Assembly (NCBI RefSeq): GCF_000758585.1
Contig: NZ_CP009281.1
Span: 248,001-312,000, forward strand
Direction: 5' to 3'
Source: Paenibacillus sp. FSL R5-0345
GTDB lineage: Bacteria > Bacillota > Bacilli > Paenibacillales > Paenibacillaceae
Length of the DNA: 64,000 nucleotides
A model generated the notes under the pieces. It saw only the letters and a list, made by a program, of their open reading frames with translations. It searched no databases and was not told the origin of the DNA. Position numbers and translations under genes: made by a program. Below are positions 34,273 through 42,569 of the stretch, piece by piece. Positions within the stretch are counted from its first letter, which is position 1, and each line of letters starts with the position of its first letter.

Positions 34273-34301
34273 AGTTTACCATATCCTTTATTTGGTGGCA
34301 A
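34273..34301 (-). promoter_or_regulatory. Sigma-A promoter of the hflX leader
   Basis: On the minus strand TTGCCA (34296-34301), 17-bp spacer, TAAACT (34273-34278). Start of transcription expected near 34266, 14 bp before the uORF ribosome site. Confidence 0.65.
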
Positions 34302-34416
34302 ATCTGTATTTTATGCTCGGTGAAGCACTTCTCTATTTTAATATCATCCAAGAATTCTAAAAAAAGATTGCATACCATATATATATAATTTGATATGAAT
34401 AGGAGGTGTGAAGACA

Positions 34417-35211
34417 TTGCCTGTCCTCTCTACAAACACCATCATTAATTTACCTGTCGACGGTACTCGTCCAATAGATCATGTTGTGATTAAAGTAGTT
34501 AACAATGGATTAGCTGGCGCGGCTTGTTATTTAACGGGTTTATCCAATAGTGCAAGTCCTCAGACAGTCTTTATTGAAGAATTATTTGAGCTGCAATATC
34601 GGGAAACGTTAAGCAGGACCTACGCTATTGTAGAGGAATTATTTCAATTTAATTTTGTATATTCACAGGAGCAAATGAAGATTCAGATTTTTCTTGTGGA
34701 TGTTAACGGTGTCTGGACGGATGTTAATCTGGAAGTGTTTCAAGTAAGCCGTATAACCTCGGAAATACGTGATAACGTATCCGTTACATCGACTGACTTT
34801 GCAGCGATCAGCTTTATGAGGAGCCCTGCCTTTACTCTTCCACAAGGTCTTGCGGCTGAAATCAGACCGGCAGCTTTAGATGTTCTGTCCAAAAGACCTG
34901 TGCGTTATATGGTCGTTGCAGGCGGGACGCTGGATGGGACATTCGAGAATTTTCCTACACCAACTACGGATATTCCTGTTACGGATACGGCACTGCTAGT
35001 GAATTACACCTGCACTTCAGTCACTGGTGGAAAGGTTATTATGCAAGGTACAGGATCAGGGATCTCTGGTGCGTATGCAAATTTGGCCGTTAATTTGCTT
35101 AATGAGCGACTCTCTTACGAGCTTCAGCATGAGCCGGTGACTTTGGTAGTTAACTCACTCTCAGGTGATGATGATCTTGCAGTCACCTTTAAAATGTCTG
35201 AGCAATGGTGA
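34417..35211 (+). CDS. Unknown protein, 264 aa
   Basis: I do not recognise the family. Start chosen at TTG 34417, ten bases after AGGAGG (34401-34406); the GTG at 34408 is only one base from that site. The protein begins MPVLSTNTIINLPVDGTRPI and is rich in Val, Thr and Asn with alternating hydrophobic residues (VIKVVNNGLAGAACYLTG), suggesting beta-sandwich domains. No signal peptide, transmembrane helix or catalytic motif. Spore-surface proteins of Paenibacillus often look like this, but that is a guess. Stands alone between the hflX leader and a shared terminator. Confidence 0.7.
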   Translation: MPVLSTNTIINLPVDGTRPIDHVVIKVVNNGLAGAACYLTGLSNSASPQTVFIEELFELQYRETLSRTYAIVEELFQFNFVYSQEQMKIQIFLVDVNGVWTDVNLEVFQVSRITSEIRDNVSVTSTDFAAISFMRSPAFTLPQGLAAEIRPAALDVLSKRPVRYMVVAGGTLDGTFENFPTPTTDIPVTDTALLVNYTCTSVTGGKVIMQGTGSGISGAYANLAVNLLNERLSYELQHEPVTLVVNSLSGDDDLAVTFKMSEQW

Positions 35212-35254
35212 GCGCTCAATAATCTAGTGCTGAAGATAAATTCGGGTGATTGAA

Positions 35255-35290
35255 AAAAGGAACATCCGCGTAGATGCGAATGTTCCTTTT
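35255..35290. terminator. Bidirectional terminator
   Basis: AAAAGGAACAT / ATGTTCCTTTT plus inner CGC/GCG around loop gtagat. Ends the unknown gene on the plus strand and the SNF2 gene on the minus strand. Confidence 0.88.
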
Positions 35291-35312
35291 GATAGCGTTG
35301 CAAGCGGTAGGT

Positions 35313-38300
35313 TTAGTCTGTTAATCCTCGCCGCAATGTAAATAGGTCTTTCAAAGCTTCAGTAGACAGCTCGGTAATCCAGCCTTCGGAGCTGGAGATG
35401 ACATTATCACTTAGCTGCTGCTTACTCTCCAGCATCTCATCAATCTTTTCTTCGAGCGTCCCGAGGGCGATGAATTTATGCACCTGCACATCACGTGTCT
35501 GGCCCATCCGATAAGCACGGTCTGTCGCCTGATTCTCAACGGCTGGATTCCACCAGCGATCGAAATGGAATACGTGGTTGGCTGCAGTTAAGTTCAGACC
35601 GACACCTCCAGCTTTGAGTGAAAGGATGAACACATTCGGCTGATCAGACGGTGACACCTCTGGACGTCTGGCCCTTTCGTCCGCAGAAGGGGCGGGCGTC
35701 TGAAATTGCTCAATCATTCGGTCACGCGCCTGTTTGGAGGTGCTTCCGTTCAAATAAAGGACAGGCTCTCCCAGCTCCTGCTGTAGAACAGCTTGAAGCA
35801 TTTTCCCCATCCCTACATATTGCGTAAAGATGAGACAGCGCTCATCCTCTTCACGTAGCTCCTTCACCATATCCAGCAGTCTTTCGAGTTTAGAGGAACG
35901 GTTAATGAGTTGACTAGTGTCCAGCTTGTTGTCTGAATCAGTTTCAGGGAGGGCTTCCTTGGTCACGAGCATCGGGTGATCACACAGCTGTTTAAGTCCG
36001 GTTAAAGCTCCAAGGATGGCACCTTTGCGCTCGATACCTTCCAGCTTCTGCATACGTTCCAACAGTCCGTTTACGGTCTGATCATAGAGCGCAGCTTGTT
36101 CAGCTGTCAGATGAACATAAGTCTTCATCTCATTTTTATCGGGTAGATCGAGCTGGATATTAGGATCCTTTTTCTTGCGGCGAAGCATGAACGGCTTCAC
36201 GAGATTCTGTAGGTCCGCCGTACGCTTCTCGTCACGTTCCTTCTCAATGGCATTACTGAACCGGTCGTTAAAGGCTTTGGCGGTGCCCAGATAACCTGGG
36301 GTTATAAAATCATAAATGGACCAGAGCTCCGATAATCTGTTCTCTATAGGTGTTCCTGTTAGCGCAATCCGGTGTAAAGCCGGGAAGCTGCGCACAGCTA
36401 CCGACTGCTTCGTTTGAGCATTCTTGATGTTCTGTGCTTCATCGAGGCAAATCGCCGCCCAAGTGAATTCCTTTAGCAATTCCTGATCAAGGGCCGCAGT
36501 CGCATAAGAGGTAAGTACCACGTCCGCTTGCGAAGCAGCGCCATAGAAGAATCCTGCATCCAGACGGCGACTTCCGTAGTGAAGCATCACATTCAGAGAA
36601 GGCGCGAAGCGCTGCAATTCCTTCTGCCAGTTACCAAGTACAGAGGTAGGGCAGATGATTAGAGCAGGCCAGCCAGGCGGGTCGGTCTGGCGACGAGATG
36701 AGCTAGGATCGGTATTTTCTTTGATATGAAGTAAATATGCGATGAGTTGGACGGTCTTGCCAAGCCCCATATCATCGGCTAGACAAGCCCCCAAACCGAA
36801 TTGACGCAGGAAAGTCAGCCAAGCATATCCTTCGTGTTGATAGGTGCGTAGCTCTGCCTGGAGTCCTGCGGGCACTGGAGGCTTCGGCCACTGTGAGCGT
36901 TGGCCCAGCTGACCAATGAGGCTGATCAAATGCTCGTTTAGCTCTACCTCGAGCCGCAGGCGCGCCGCATCCTCTTGAAGCTGCTCTTCTGTAGCCTCAG
37001 CATCAGCTTCCTCACTCGCTTGCAGCAAATGAAGCTGAAGCACATCTTGGAAAGACAAGCCTTGTGACTTATCCATTCCAGCCATGGCTCTTTGGATTTG
37101 TGCCAGCAGCGCGGGATCGAGCGAGACCCATTTGCCTTTGAAGCGCACGAGTCGTTCACCTCTTGCGACTAGCTCGGCAAATTCAGCTTCGGTGAGGTCG
37201 ACGTCGCCGATGGAGATTCGCCAATCGAAATCGATGATCGAATCGAGGCCGAACAGCGACTCGCCGCCGCTGCGTTTGTCCTCGCCGGAGCTGATCTTGG
37301 CGCGGAGGCGTGGTTTTTTCCGGCTGGCGGCTTCCCACCACGCCGGCAGCAGCACTTGCCAGCCTGCTTCCAGCAGCCGCTGGCTCTCGGCCGTCAAGAA
37401 CCGCCAAGCGATGGCATCGCTGAGCGGTTCGGCCAGCACGTCGCCGCCCGCCGCGAAGCGCTCGGGCGGTAGACTGCCGCGGAGGCGCTCCAGCCATCCC
37501 GCGGCGCGTTCATGCACGTGGGCCGACCATGCTGTCGGCCACAAGCCGTGCGGCTCGCCGTCATCGGCGAGCCTGATGGGAACAAGCGCGGATTCATCGC
37601 GCTTGTCCTGGAGGATCAGCTGCAGCCGCCAAGGGGATTCATCCCCCTCCGGCTCCAGCAGCTGAAGTGCGGGCCGGAAAGGCGCGGTATCCGCCTTCCA
37701 GCCAATGGCGATAAGCCATGCAGCGGTATCCATACCCGCTGCAAGGGCCCCGCTTCTATCGAATAGAAGCGGGAACTCGCTCCGGAGGTCGCCTGCTGCG
37801 GCCTCCGTGCTGTAGTACCTCTGCGATACGGCGGCGGAGAACGCCGCGCGTAGCCCGCGGCTAAATTCGCTGCCGCCATTTAGCGCCTCAAGGGCACCCT
37901 TGGCAGTGTCATTCTCCACTGCCACCAGCGCAAGAGCTCCCTCATCCCAAGTCCATTGCAACCTCCCGGTGCGGTAAGCGGAGATATCGGGAATATACTG
38001 TTTGTTCTCCAAACATATAGCCAAAAGTGGTGCAAGTTCAGTCAGATGAGCCGCCTCGCCCTCCCAGTTCCATTCGATATGCGACAGCAGCTTCTGCTCT
38101 GCAAAGAAGGGGATGACCTGCTCCGCAGGAAGAATTACTAGCTCTACACCTTCACCGGCCGGTTGAACCGTTAACTCCGTACCATAAAAAGACGCCTCAT
38201 GCCAGGCGAATAGCCGCTGCTTAAGCTGCAAACCGGGCACCAGATCTTCTCTTTCATTCATTCCATATAGTAAAGCGTCGCCATACTGGCTTAATGCAAG

Positions 38301-38333
38301 CCGGATGGTCAGCGTGCGCAAATGCATGTTCAT
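35313..38333 (-). CDS. SNF2/RapA-family helicase-like ATPase
   Basis: 1006 aa. The C-terminal ~550 residues hold the SNF2 motor: LADDMGLGKTVQLIAYLL (I, ~518), ICLDEAQNIKN (II, ~629), LTGTPIENRL (III), IFTQYVGMGKML (IV), LSLKAGGVGLNLTAANHVFH (V) and QATDRAYRMGQTRDVQVHKF (VI). The N-terminal ~450 residues are the variable region of bacterial SNF2 proteins, containing an E. coli-like acidic segment RVSxDxDL-type pattern SIGDVDLTEAEF. Probably a DNA translocase remodelling protein-DNA complexes. Translation is coupled to the SWIM gene (ATGA overlap), a known pairing. Codons for residues ~125-390 are much richer in G+C than the rest. Confidence 0.95.
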   Translation of the reverse strand: MNMHLRTLTIRLALSQYGDALLYGMNEREDLVPGLQLKQRLFAWHEASFYGTELTVQPAGEGVELVILPAEQVIPFFAEQKLLSHIEWNWEGEAAHLTELAPLLAICLENKQYIPDISAYRTGRLQWTWDEGALALVAVENDTAKGALEALNGGSEFSRGLRAAFSAAVSQRYYSTEAAAGDLRSEFPLLFDRSGALAAGMDTAAWLIAIGWKADTAPFRPALQLLEPEGDESPWRLQLILQDKRDESALVPIRLADDGEPHGLWPTAWSAHVHERAAGWLERLRGSLPPERFAAGGDVLAEPLSDAIAWRFLTAESQRLLEAGWQVLLPAWWEAASRKKPRLRAKISSGEDKRSGGESLFGLDSIIDFDWRISIGDVDLTEAEFAELVARGERLVRFKGKWVSLDPALLAQIQRAMAGMDKSQGLSFQDVLQLHLLQASEEADAEATEEQLQEDAARLRLEVELNEHLISLIGQLGQRSQWPKPPVPAGLQAELRTYQHEGYAWLTFLRQFGLGACLADDMGLGKTVQLIAYLLHIKENTDPSSSRRQTDPPGWPALIICPTSVLGNWQKELQRFAPSLNVMLHYGSRRLDAGFFYGAASQADVVLTSYATAALDQELLKEFTWAAICLDEAQNIKNAQTKQSVAVRSFPALHRIALTGTPIENRLSELWSIYDFITPGYLGTAKAFNDRFSNAIEKERDEKRTADLQNLVKPFMLRRKKKDPNIQLDLPDKNEMKTYVHLTAEQAALYDQTVNGLLERMQKLEGIERKGAILGALTGLKQLCDHPMLVTKEALPETDSDNKLDTSQLINRSSKLERLLDMVKELREEDERCLIFTQYVGMGKMLQAVLQQELGEPVLYLNGSTSKQARDRMIEQFQTPAPSADERARRPEVSPSDQPNVFILSLKAGGVGLNLTAANHVFHFDRWWNPAVENQATDRAYRMGQTRDVQVHKFIALGTLEEKIDEMLESKQQLSDNVISSSEGWITELSTEALKDLFTLRRGLTD

Positions 38334-39973
38334 GGTATTAGCTTTCCTTTCCGAAGCTCCTCTTGCAGCGCGCGAAGTCTGCTGTGCCTAGTAGTGAAGG
38401 CAATAAGGAACTCTTCCCACCGTTCTTCTTGTTTCATTTTTTTATACAGCTTGGATAATCGCTTCAAAAGTTTCACAGCTGCCTTGTAGCTATGTCTATT
38501 TTTATCCAGCACAAATCTTTCAGCGGCCTGATGATAGAAGGGGAGTAGAACTTCGGGTGCATTTTTCTCCATAGGCTGGAGGTCTGTAACACGAAATTCA
38601 GAAGGCTGTTTACCGATGGACAGTTGATAATCCATCCATATATGCCATTTTTCATAGGTAATTAGCTTCTCTTCGTATACTTCGCCAGAGATAGGTAGCA
38701 TAGTGGCTAATGTATTCCACATCTGCGGTTCAGCTTCAGGAAGGTGGCGAACAGCCTCTTCCCAGCTATTCGAATAGTTATTCAAATTATAGAGCCTGCT
38801 GCTTAGCAGTGGGCCGATCTGAACAAGCCAACTCACCAAGCGTGACCACTCACCTGCATCCAGAAGTGGAGAGGTGAAGCTCATAAGCTCATCGGGATGG
38901 AGACCCGGACGCTCGGCAGCCTTATTCAGCAATTCCCAAGCTTGTGGGTCCTTCTTCAGATAAAAATACATGCGGCTCTGGGCCAACAGCCATGCATGAC
39001 GTGACAGGGAAGCGCCTAATTCACCTTCTGCTTGCTGAAGCTGTTTGATTTCATCTAGATAAAGCTTAGTTCCACCCGTATTCGGGTAGATCCAGTTTCT
39101 CCACAGCAAGTCATAGCAAAGTGAAAAAGAGGGCTGATCCCGCAAACGATCGCGCGACTCCGTCAACATCTCACGCCGCAAGTAGGAGAGGGTCTCGACG
39201 ATATGCGGCCACAGATCGTATTCCTGCTCTTGCTCGGGAGACAGCGGGAGTGTGCTTTTTAACAGACGTGTGATTGCTTCCTGTAGCTCAGAGACCGCTA
39301 CTTGCGTGTAATATCCGAGTGATGCAGTGAAGGCGACCTGACCCGGTAGATTGGCGGAAGGCTTAGCTAGCTTTTCTAAAAGAAAAAGATGGGCATGCAG
39401 AGTGAATAGCTTGTCCAATTCCGGAGATAAATTCGGCTTGGATTTAGTAATGGAAGATAACGCACGATCCACATATTCAGGATTGCGAGTGGTATGTGCC
39501 AGAGGGGTAATGCAGATTGCAAAATACTCTCGCCACTCCGTGAGGCCTCCCTCAGCGATCCGGCTGGCATGCTCTTTTAGCTGTTGCTGGTGTTTTCCAT
39601 CTGCTCCGATAGGGGAGCTACTCGATGTTTTTGGGAGAAAGGACGCAGCCTTGGCGTTAGCTAGAACTTGTACAGATCTATTCTGTTGTTCGGCAAAACT
39701 GAGCAGTACGGCTGCCATATGCTTGCAATGACCTGAAACAGGGCAGTTGCAATGACACCGAGTGAAGCTGTCCAGATCAATCGTAACGCGGTAATCCTCT
39801 CTACCTTCAACAAGTGCATTGATCTTAGATGGCTCCGTCATAGTGAACGAACGAATCCGGCTTTGCTTATAATATTGGAACCCCCGTTTGAGGGTAAGGT
39901 CATCGAAATAATAGGCGACATTCTGGATGAGCTTACTCCACTGCGTATCATCCATAGTATAGGTTGGTTGCAT
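38330..39973 (-). CDS. SWIM zinc-finger protein partner of the SNF2 ATPase
   Basis: 547 aa. A SWIM motif at ~70-90: CHCNCPVSGHCKHMAAVLL provides CxC...CxH zinc ligands. The preceding part (IQNVAYYFDDLTLKRGFQYY) is typical for SWIM proteins. The rest is a long array of helical hairpins without catalytic motif, possibly TPR-like. SWIM proteins next to SNF2 ATPases are common in Firmicutes and probably act with them on DNA. Start ATG 39973, stop overlaps SNF2 start. Confidence 0.9.
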   Translation of the reverse strand: MQPTYTMDDTQWSKLIQNVAYYFDDLTLKRGFQYYKQSRIRSFTMTEPSKINALVEGREDYRVTIDLDSFTRCHCNCPVSGHCKHMAAVLLSFAEQQNRSVQVLANAKAASFLPKTSSSSPIGADGKHQQQLKEHASRIAEGGLTEWREYFAICITPLAHTTRNPEYVDRALSSITKSKPNLSPELDKLFTLHAHLFLLEKLAKPSANLPGQVAFTASLGYYTQVAVSELQEAITRLLKSTLPLSPEQEQEYDLWPHIVETLSYLRREMLTESRDRLRDQPSFSLCYDLLWRNWIYPNTGGTKLYLDEIKQLQQAEGELGASLSRHAWLLAQSRMYFYLKKDPQAWELLNKAAERPGLHPDELMSFTSPLLDAGEWSRLVSWLVQIGPLLSSRLYNLNNYSNSWEEAVRHLPEAEPQMWNTLATMLPISGEVYEEKLITYEKWHIWMDYQLSIGKQPSEFRVTDLQPMEKNAPEVLLPFYHQAAERFVLDKNRHSYKAAVKLLKRLSKLYKKMKQEERWEEFLIAFTTRHSRLRALQEELRKGKLIP

Positions 39974-40125
39974 ACAATTGGTCCCCCGTAATAAAAATGT
40001 TCGTTATTTGAATTTCATTATATCATTTCTTTTTGAGTAGGATGTTTTGGGGTTGTAATGAATGCGAAGTTGCTGGCTTGTATGGAACCTAAGCTCTAAA
40101 CATATACTAAACGTACTGCATTTTG

Positions 40126-40216
40126 AAATATAAGAACGTAAGAGTTTCAATGATTCTTATATTTTGGCAGATACGATTATCATCTCTGAGAGGACGCCGA
40201 AGGCGGTTCTTTTTAG
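40126..40216 (+). repeat. Three-hairpin repeat element, copy B
   Basis: AATATAAGAA ... TTCTTATATT around GAGTTTCA, then CTCTGAGAG, then AGGACGCCgaaGGCGGTTCT followed by T5. Layout as in copy A (34028-34125). The last hairpin with its T-run looks like a plus-strand terminator although no plus-strand gene precedes it. The rest of the 39974-40426 spacer holds only the Hsp20 control region. Confidence 0.65.
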
Positions 40217-40254
40217 ATAGGGGGTAATGGTTGATTTTATGTAAATCAAACAAA

Positions 40255-40271
40255 GGTCAAAAAAGGTCAAA
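40255..40271 (+). promoter_or_regulatory. CtsR operator 1
   Basis: GGTCAAA-AAA-GGTCAAA, an exact match to the heptad direct repeat with 3-bp spacer bound by the heat-shock repressor CtsR. Lies ~80 bp upstream of the -35 box. Confidence 0.85.
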
Positions 40272-40349
40272 TCATTAAATATGTTTAAATTTGTAGCATT
40301 AAATCAGCTGATTTGCCTGAATTTGACCGAAAATTGGCTTAAATCGATT

Positions 40350-40378
40350 TTGTTATTCCTCTGGCAGGGGACTATAAT
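40350..40378 (+). promoter_or_regulatory. Sigma-A promoter of hsp20 gene
   Basis: TTGTTA (40350-40355), 17-bp spacer, TATAAT (40373-40378). Start of transcription near 40385, immediately before CtsR operator 2. Confidence 0.85.
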
Positions 40379-40387
40379 AAGGTCATA

Positions 40388-40404
40388 GGTCAAATAAAGT
40401 CAAA
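40388..40404 (+). promoter_or_regulatory. CtsR operator 2
   Basis: GGTCAAA-TAA-AGTCAAA, preceded by a degenerate GGTCATA. It overlaps the transcription start, so CtsR would block initiation. A single inverted heptad TTTGACC is at 40322-40328. Confidence 0.85.
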
Positions 40405-40426
40405 GTCAATGAGAGGAGAATGGATA

Positions 40427-40894
40427 ATGTTTGATTTGGTTCCTTTTGGTAAACGTAGAGATGATGCTTTTGGTATGCTGGCTAAGTCTTTGAATGATGT
40501 TTTTAACGATGATTTTTTTGCTCCGATCAAGAGCTCAACGATGTCCTTTAGAACGGATATTCGCGAGAGTGACCAGGCTTACCTGATTGAAGCTGAACTT
40601 CCTGGCTTTAAAAAAGAAGAAATCGACATTGATTATGCCAGCCCCTACTTGACGATTAAAGCGGTGCGGAAGGAAGAGAATGCCGAGGAGAACAAGGATC
40701 ATCAAATTGTACGCAGAGAACGTCGATATGGTGAATATGTTCGCAGATTCTATGTTCAGGACATTGCAGAAGAAGAGATCCGCGCGTCTTTGAAAGACGG
40801 ATTACTGAAGCTGGAAGTTCCAAAACGGCAAAAGCCGCAAGGAAAACGCATTGAAATTCAAGACGGAGATTCTAGCGGTTCGCAGTCTGAATAA
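40427..40894 (+). CDS. Small heat-shock protein, Hsp20 family
   Basis: 155 aa from ATG 40427, eight bases after AGGAGA; a start at 40409 would overlap that site. The alpha-crystallin domain spans ~40-135: FRTDIRESDQAYLIEAELPG, then FKKEEIDIDYASPYLTIKA, ending in the signature ASLKDGLLKLEVPK. N-terminus MFDLVPFGKRRDDAFGML is the usual short arm; the C-terminal tail is charged. ATP-independent holdase preventing aggregation. CtsR sites indicate class III heat-shock control; DnaJ-like and ClpB genes follow. Confidence 0.95.
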   Translation: MFDLVPFGKRRDDAFGMLAKSLNDVFNDDFFAPIKSSTMSFRTDIRESDQAYLIEAELPGFKKEEIDIDYASPYLTIKAVRKEENAEENKDHQIVRRERRYGEYVRRFYVQDIAEEEIRASLKDGLLKLEVPKRQKPQGKRIEIQDGDSSGSQSE

Positions 40895-40970
40895 GCATAA
40901 TTTAGGCGGAATTAGTTTCCGCTTAACATCTTAGAGATTGGCAGCGGGCTTTTGATATAGTGTTATGAAT

Positions 40971-41015
40971 AAAAGGCGCATTGTAGTGGAGGATTCCGGC
41001 TATGGTGCGTCTTTT
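40971..41015 (+). terminator. Probable terminator of hsp20 gene
   Basis: AAAAGGCGCA / TGCGTCTTTT with one G-T wobble and an inner GGA/TCC pairing in a long loop; ends in TTTT. Confidence 0.6.
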
Positions 41016-41074
41016 CTCGGAATGGAATGATAAGTTAAGTTACAGGTAATAAAGCAATGAAAGGAGGAATCCGA

Positions 41075-42082
41075 GTGGCTAACAACAACTATTATGATGC
41101 TTTGGGTGTGAGCAAAACAGCAACCAAACAGGAAATTAAAAAGGCTTATCAAAAGCTCGCCAAGAAGTGGCATCCCGATGTGAACAAAGCTCCTGAGGCA
41201 GAGGCCAAATTCAAAAAAGCGGCTGAAGCCTATGAAGTGCTTGGTAATGAGGAGAGACGAAAGCTTTACGATGAGGAGCTGCTTTATGGGGCTCAGCGTG
41301 GTAGAGCGGGTGGAGGTGCTTCGAGCGGGGCCTCTTCGTGGGATTCAAACTTTGGTGGAAGCTGGAGCGGCGGAACTTATTCTACAGGGGGCTCTGGCAT
41401 TTCGGAGGAAGATTTGTTTGGAATGTTTTTTGGGAATCGGGGCTCGGCGGATCGAGCTGGCTTTGATTTCTTTTCTAGTAGTGGTAGTGGCCGTTCGAGC
41501 AGCAATCCATGGGGTGAGGCGCACAGTACGACGCAGGCGCAGCTGGATATTACGTTGGAGCAGGCTTATAAAGGAGCAACTGTACGAGTACAGATTGGTG
41601 ATAAAACTGTGGATGTTCATGTTCCGCCGAGATCTAGTGAAGGTACGATTTTAAAAATCGCAGGGAACGCTCAAAGTGGCATAGCTCCAGGCGGCGATAT
41701 ACTGCTGGCACTTCATATTCTTCCTCATGATATTTACGAGCTTCGAAATGGCGACTTATGCGGCGTAGTTGAAGTTGCTCCTTGGCAAGCGGTATTGGGC
41801 GGAGAGGTAAAGGTTCCACTACCTGGCGGCGGTGCTGTGAAGTTGAAGATTCCTGCAGGAATTCAGAGCGGCAAAACGCTGCGCATCCCAGGCAAAGGTT
41901 TGAAGCGTGAAAATGGTACGAATGGTGATATTTTATTTGGTATTGAGATTATTATTCCTGAGACAACCAGCGAAGCGGAAAAGAACTTGTACCGTAAACT
42001 GGCTGAATCCAGCCGATTCGAGGCCAGAGCTAAACGCCAAAGCACCGGTACGCAGCGCCAAAAGTCTAAAGTGGGTAATTAA
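41075..42082 (+). CDS. DnaJ/CbpA-like J-domain protein without zinc finger
   Basis: 335 aa from GTG 41075 behind AAGGAGG. J domain in residues 1-70 with AKKWHPDVNKAPEAEAKF (HPD). A Gly/Ser-rich region (~75-150) with FGMFFGNRG follows, then the DnaJ C-terminal substrate-binding domains (LDITLEQAYKGATVRVQIGD; VEVAPWQAVLGGEVKVPLPG). The four CxxCxGxG repeats of DnaJ proper are absent, so it is CbpA type, a DnaK co-chaperone that cannot bind zinc. Between Hsp20 and ClpB genes on one strand; together a disaggregation set. Confidence 0.93.
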   Translation: MANNNYYDALGVSKTATKQEIKKAYQKLAKKWHPDVNKAPEAEAKFKKAAEAYEVLGNEERRKLYDEELLYGAQRGRAGGGASSGASSWDSNFGGSWSGGTYSTGGSGISEEDLFGMFFGNRGSADRAGFDFFSSSGSGRSSSNPWGEAHSTTQAQLDITLEQAYKGATVRVQIGDKTVDVHVPPRSSEGTILKIAGNAQSGIAPGGDILLALHILPHDIYELRNGDLCGVVEVAPWQAVLGGEVKVPLPGGGAVKLKIPAGIQSGKTLRIPGKGLKRENGTNGDILFGIEIIIPETTSEAEKNLYRKLAESSRFEARAKRQSTGTQRQKSKVGN

Positions 42083-42218
42083 TAGATAGGTAGAGGTAGA
42101 GTTGGTGAATATGGTGAATGGAATGCTAGCTGTAGGATAGTAACTTAATTAGAAACTAACTATAGAAGAGACCTGTGAGGAGTGTCGGGAAAAAGGAAGG
42201 CTAAAGTGTGGTGAAGTG

Positions 42219-42499
42219 TGCTGAAGTGCGCTGAATGCGGCTTAATGAGCGAAAAGAGGTACAGAAATACCCTAGATTACGCCGAATTCGGCTCAATGAG
42301 CGAAAAGAGGTACAAAAATACCCCAGAAAGCGGTGAATTCGGGTTAATGAGCGAAAAGAGGTACAAAAATACCCCAGAATGCGCTGAATGTGGCTCAATG
42401 AGCGAAAAGAGGTACAAAAATACCCCCGAATGCGCTGAATGTGGCTCAATGAGCGAAAAGAGGTACAAAAATACCCCCGAATGCGCCGAATGTGGCGCA
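42219..42499. repeat. 51-bp tandem repeat, five units plus a partial one
   Basis: ATGAGCGAAAAGAGGTAC begins units at 42245, 42296, 42347, 42398 and 42449, exactly 51 bp apart; half a unit precedes. Each unit contains GGTAcaaaaaTACC, a small hairpin, and a variable GCGCTGAATGTGGCT part. Because 51 is divisible by three, both strands stay open, but no ribosome site or family supports coding. It fills most of the 487-bp gap before clpB, the rest being a GGCC-aaaac-GGCC hairpin near 42519. Confidence 0.92.
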
Positions 42500-42569
42500 C
42501 CAAATTAACTTATACCGGCCAAAACGGCCGATCCTATATATCATTCATAAATAGAAAGGTGAGAGAGCT

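Noticed and set aside
37084..37665. 193-codon plus-strand ORF in the GC-rich part of the SNF2 gene
   Set aside because: GC-rich composition removes stop codons; Ser/Arg/Pro-rich low-complexity translation.
42219..42499. Possible CRISPR array
   Set aside because: Units are contiguous 51-bp near-identical repeats without unique spacers and no cas genes are near.
42201..42508. Long repeat-encoded ORFs on both strands (about 96-100 codons)
   Set aside because: They arise because the 51-bp unit is a multiple of three. No start signal, and the repeat drifts without respect to the reading frame.
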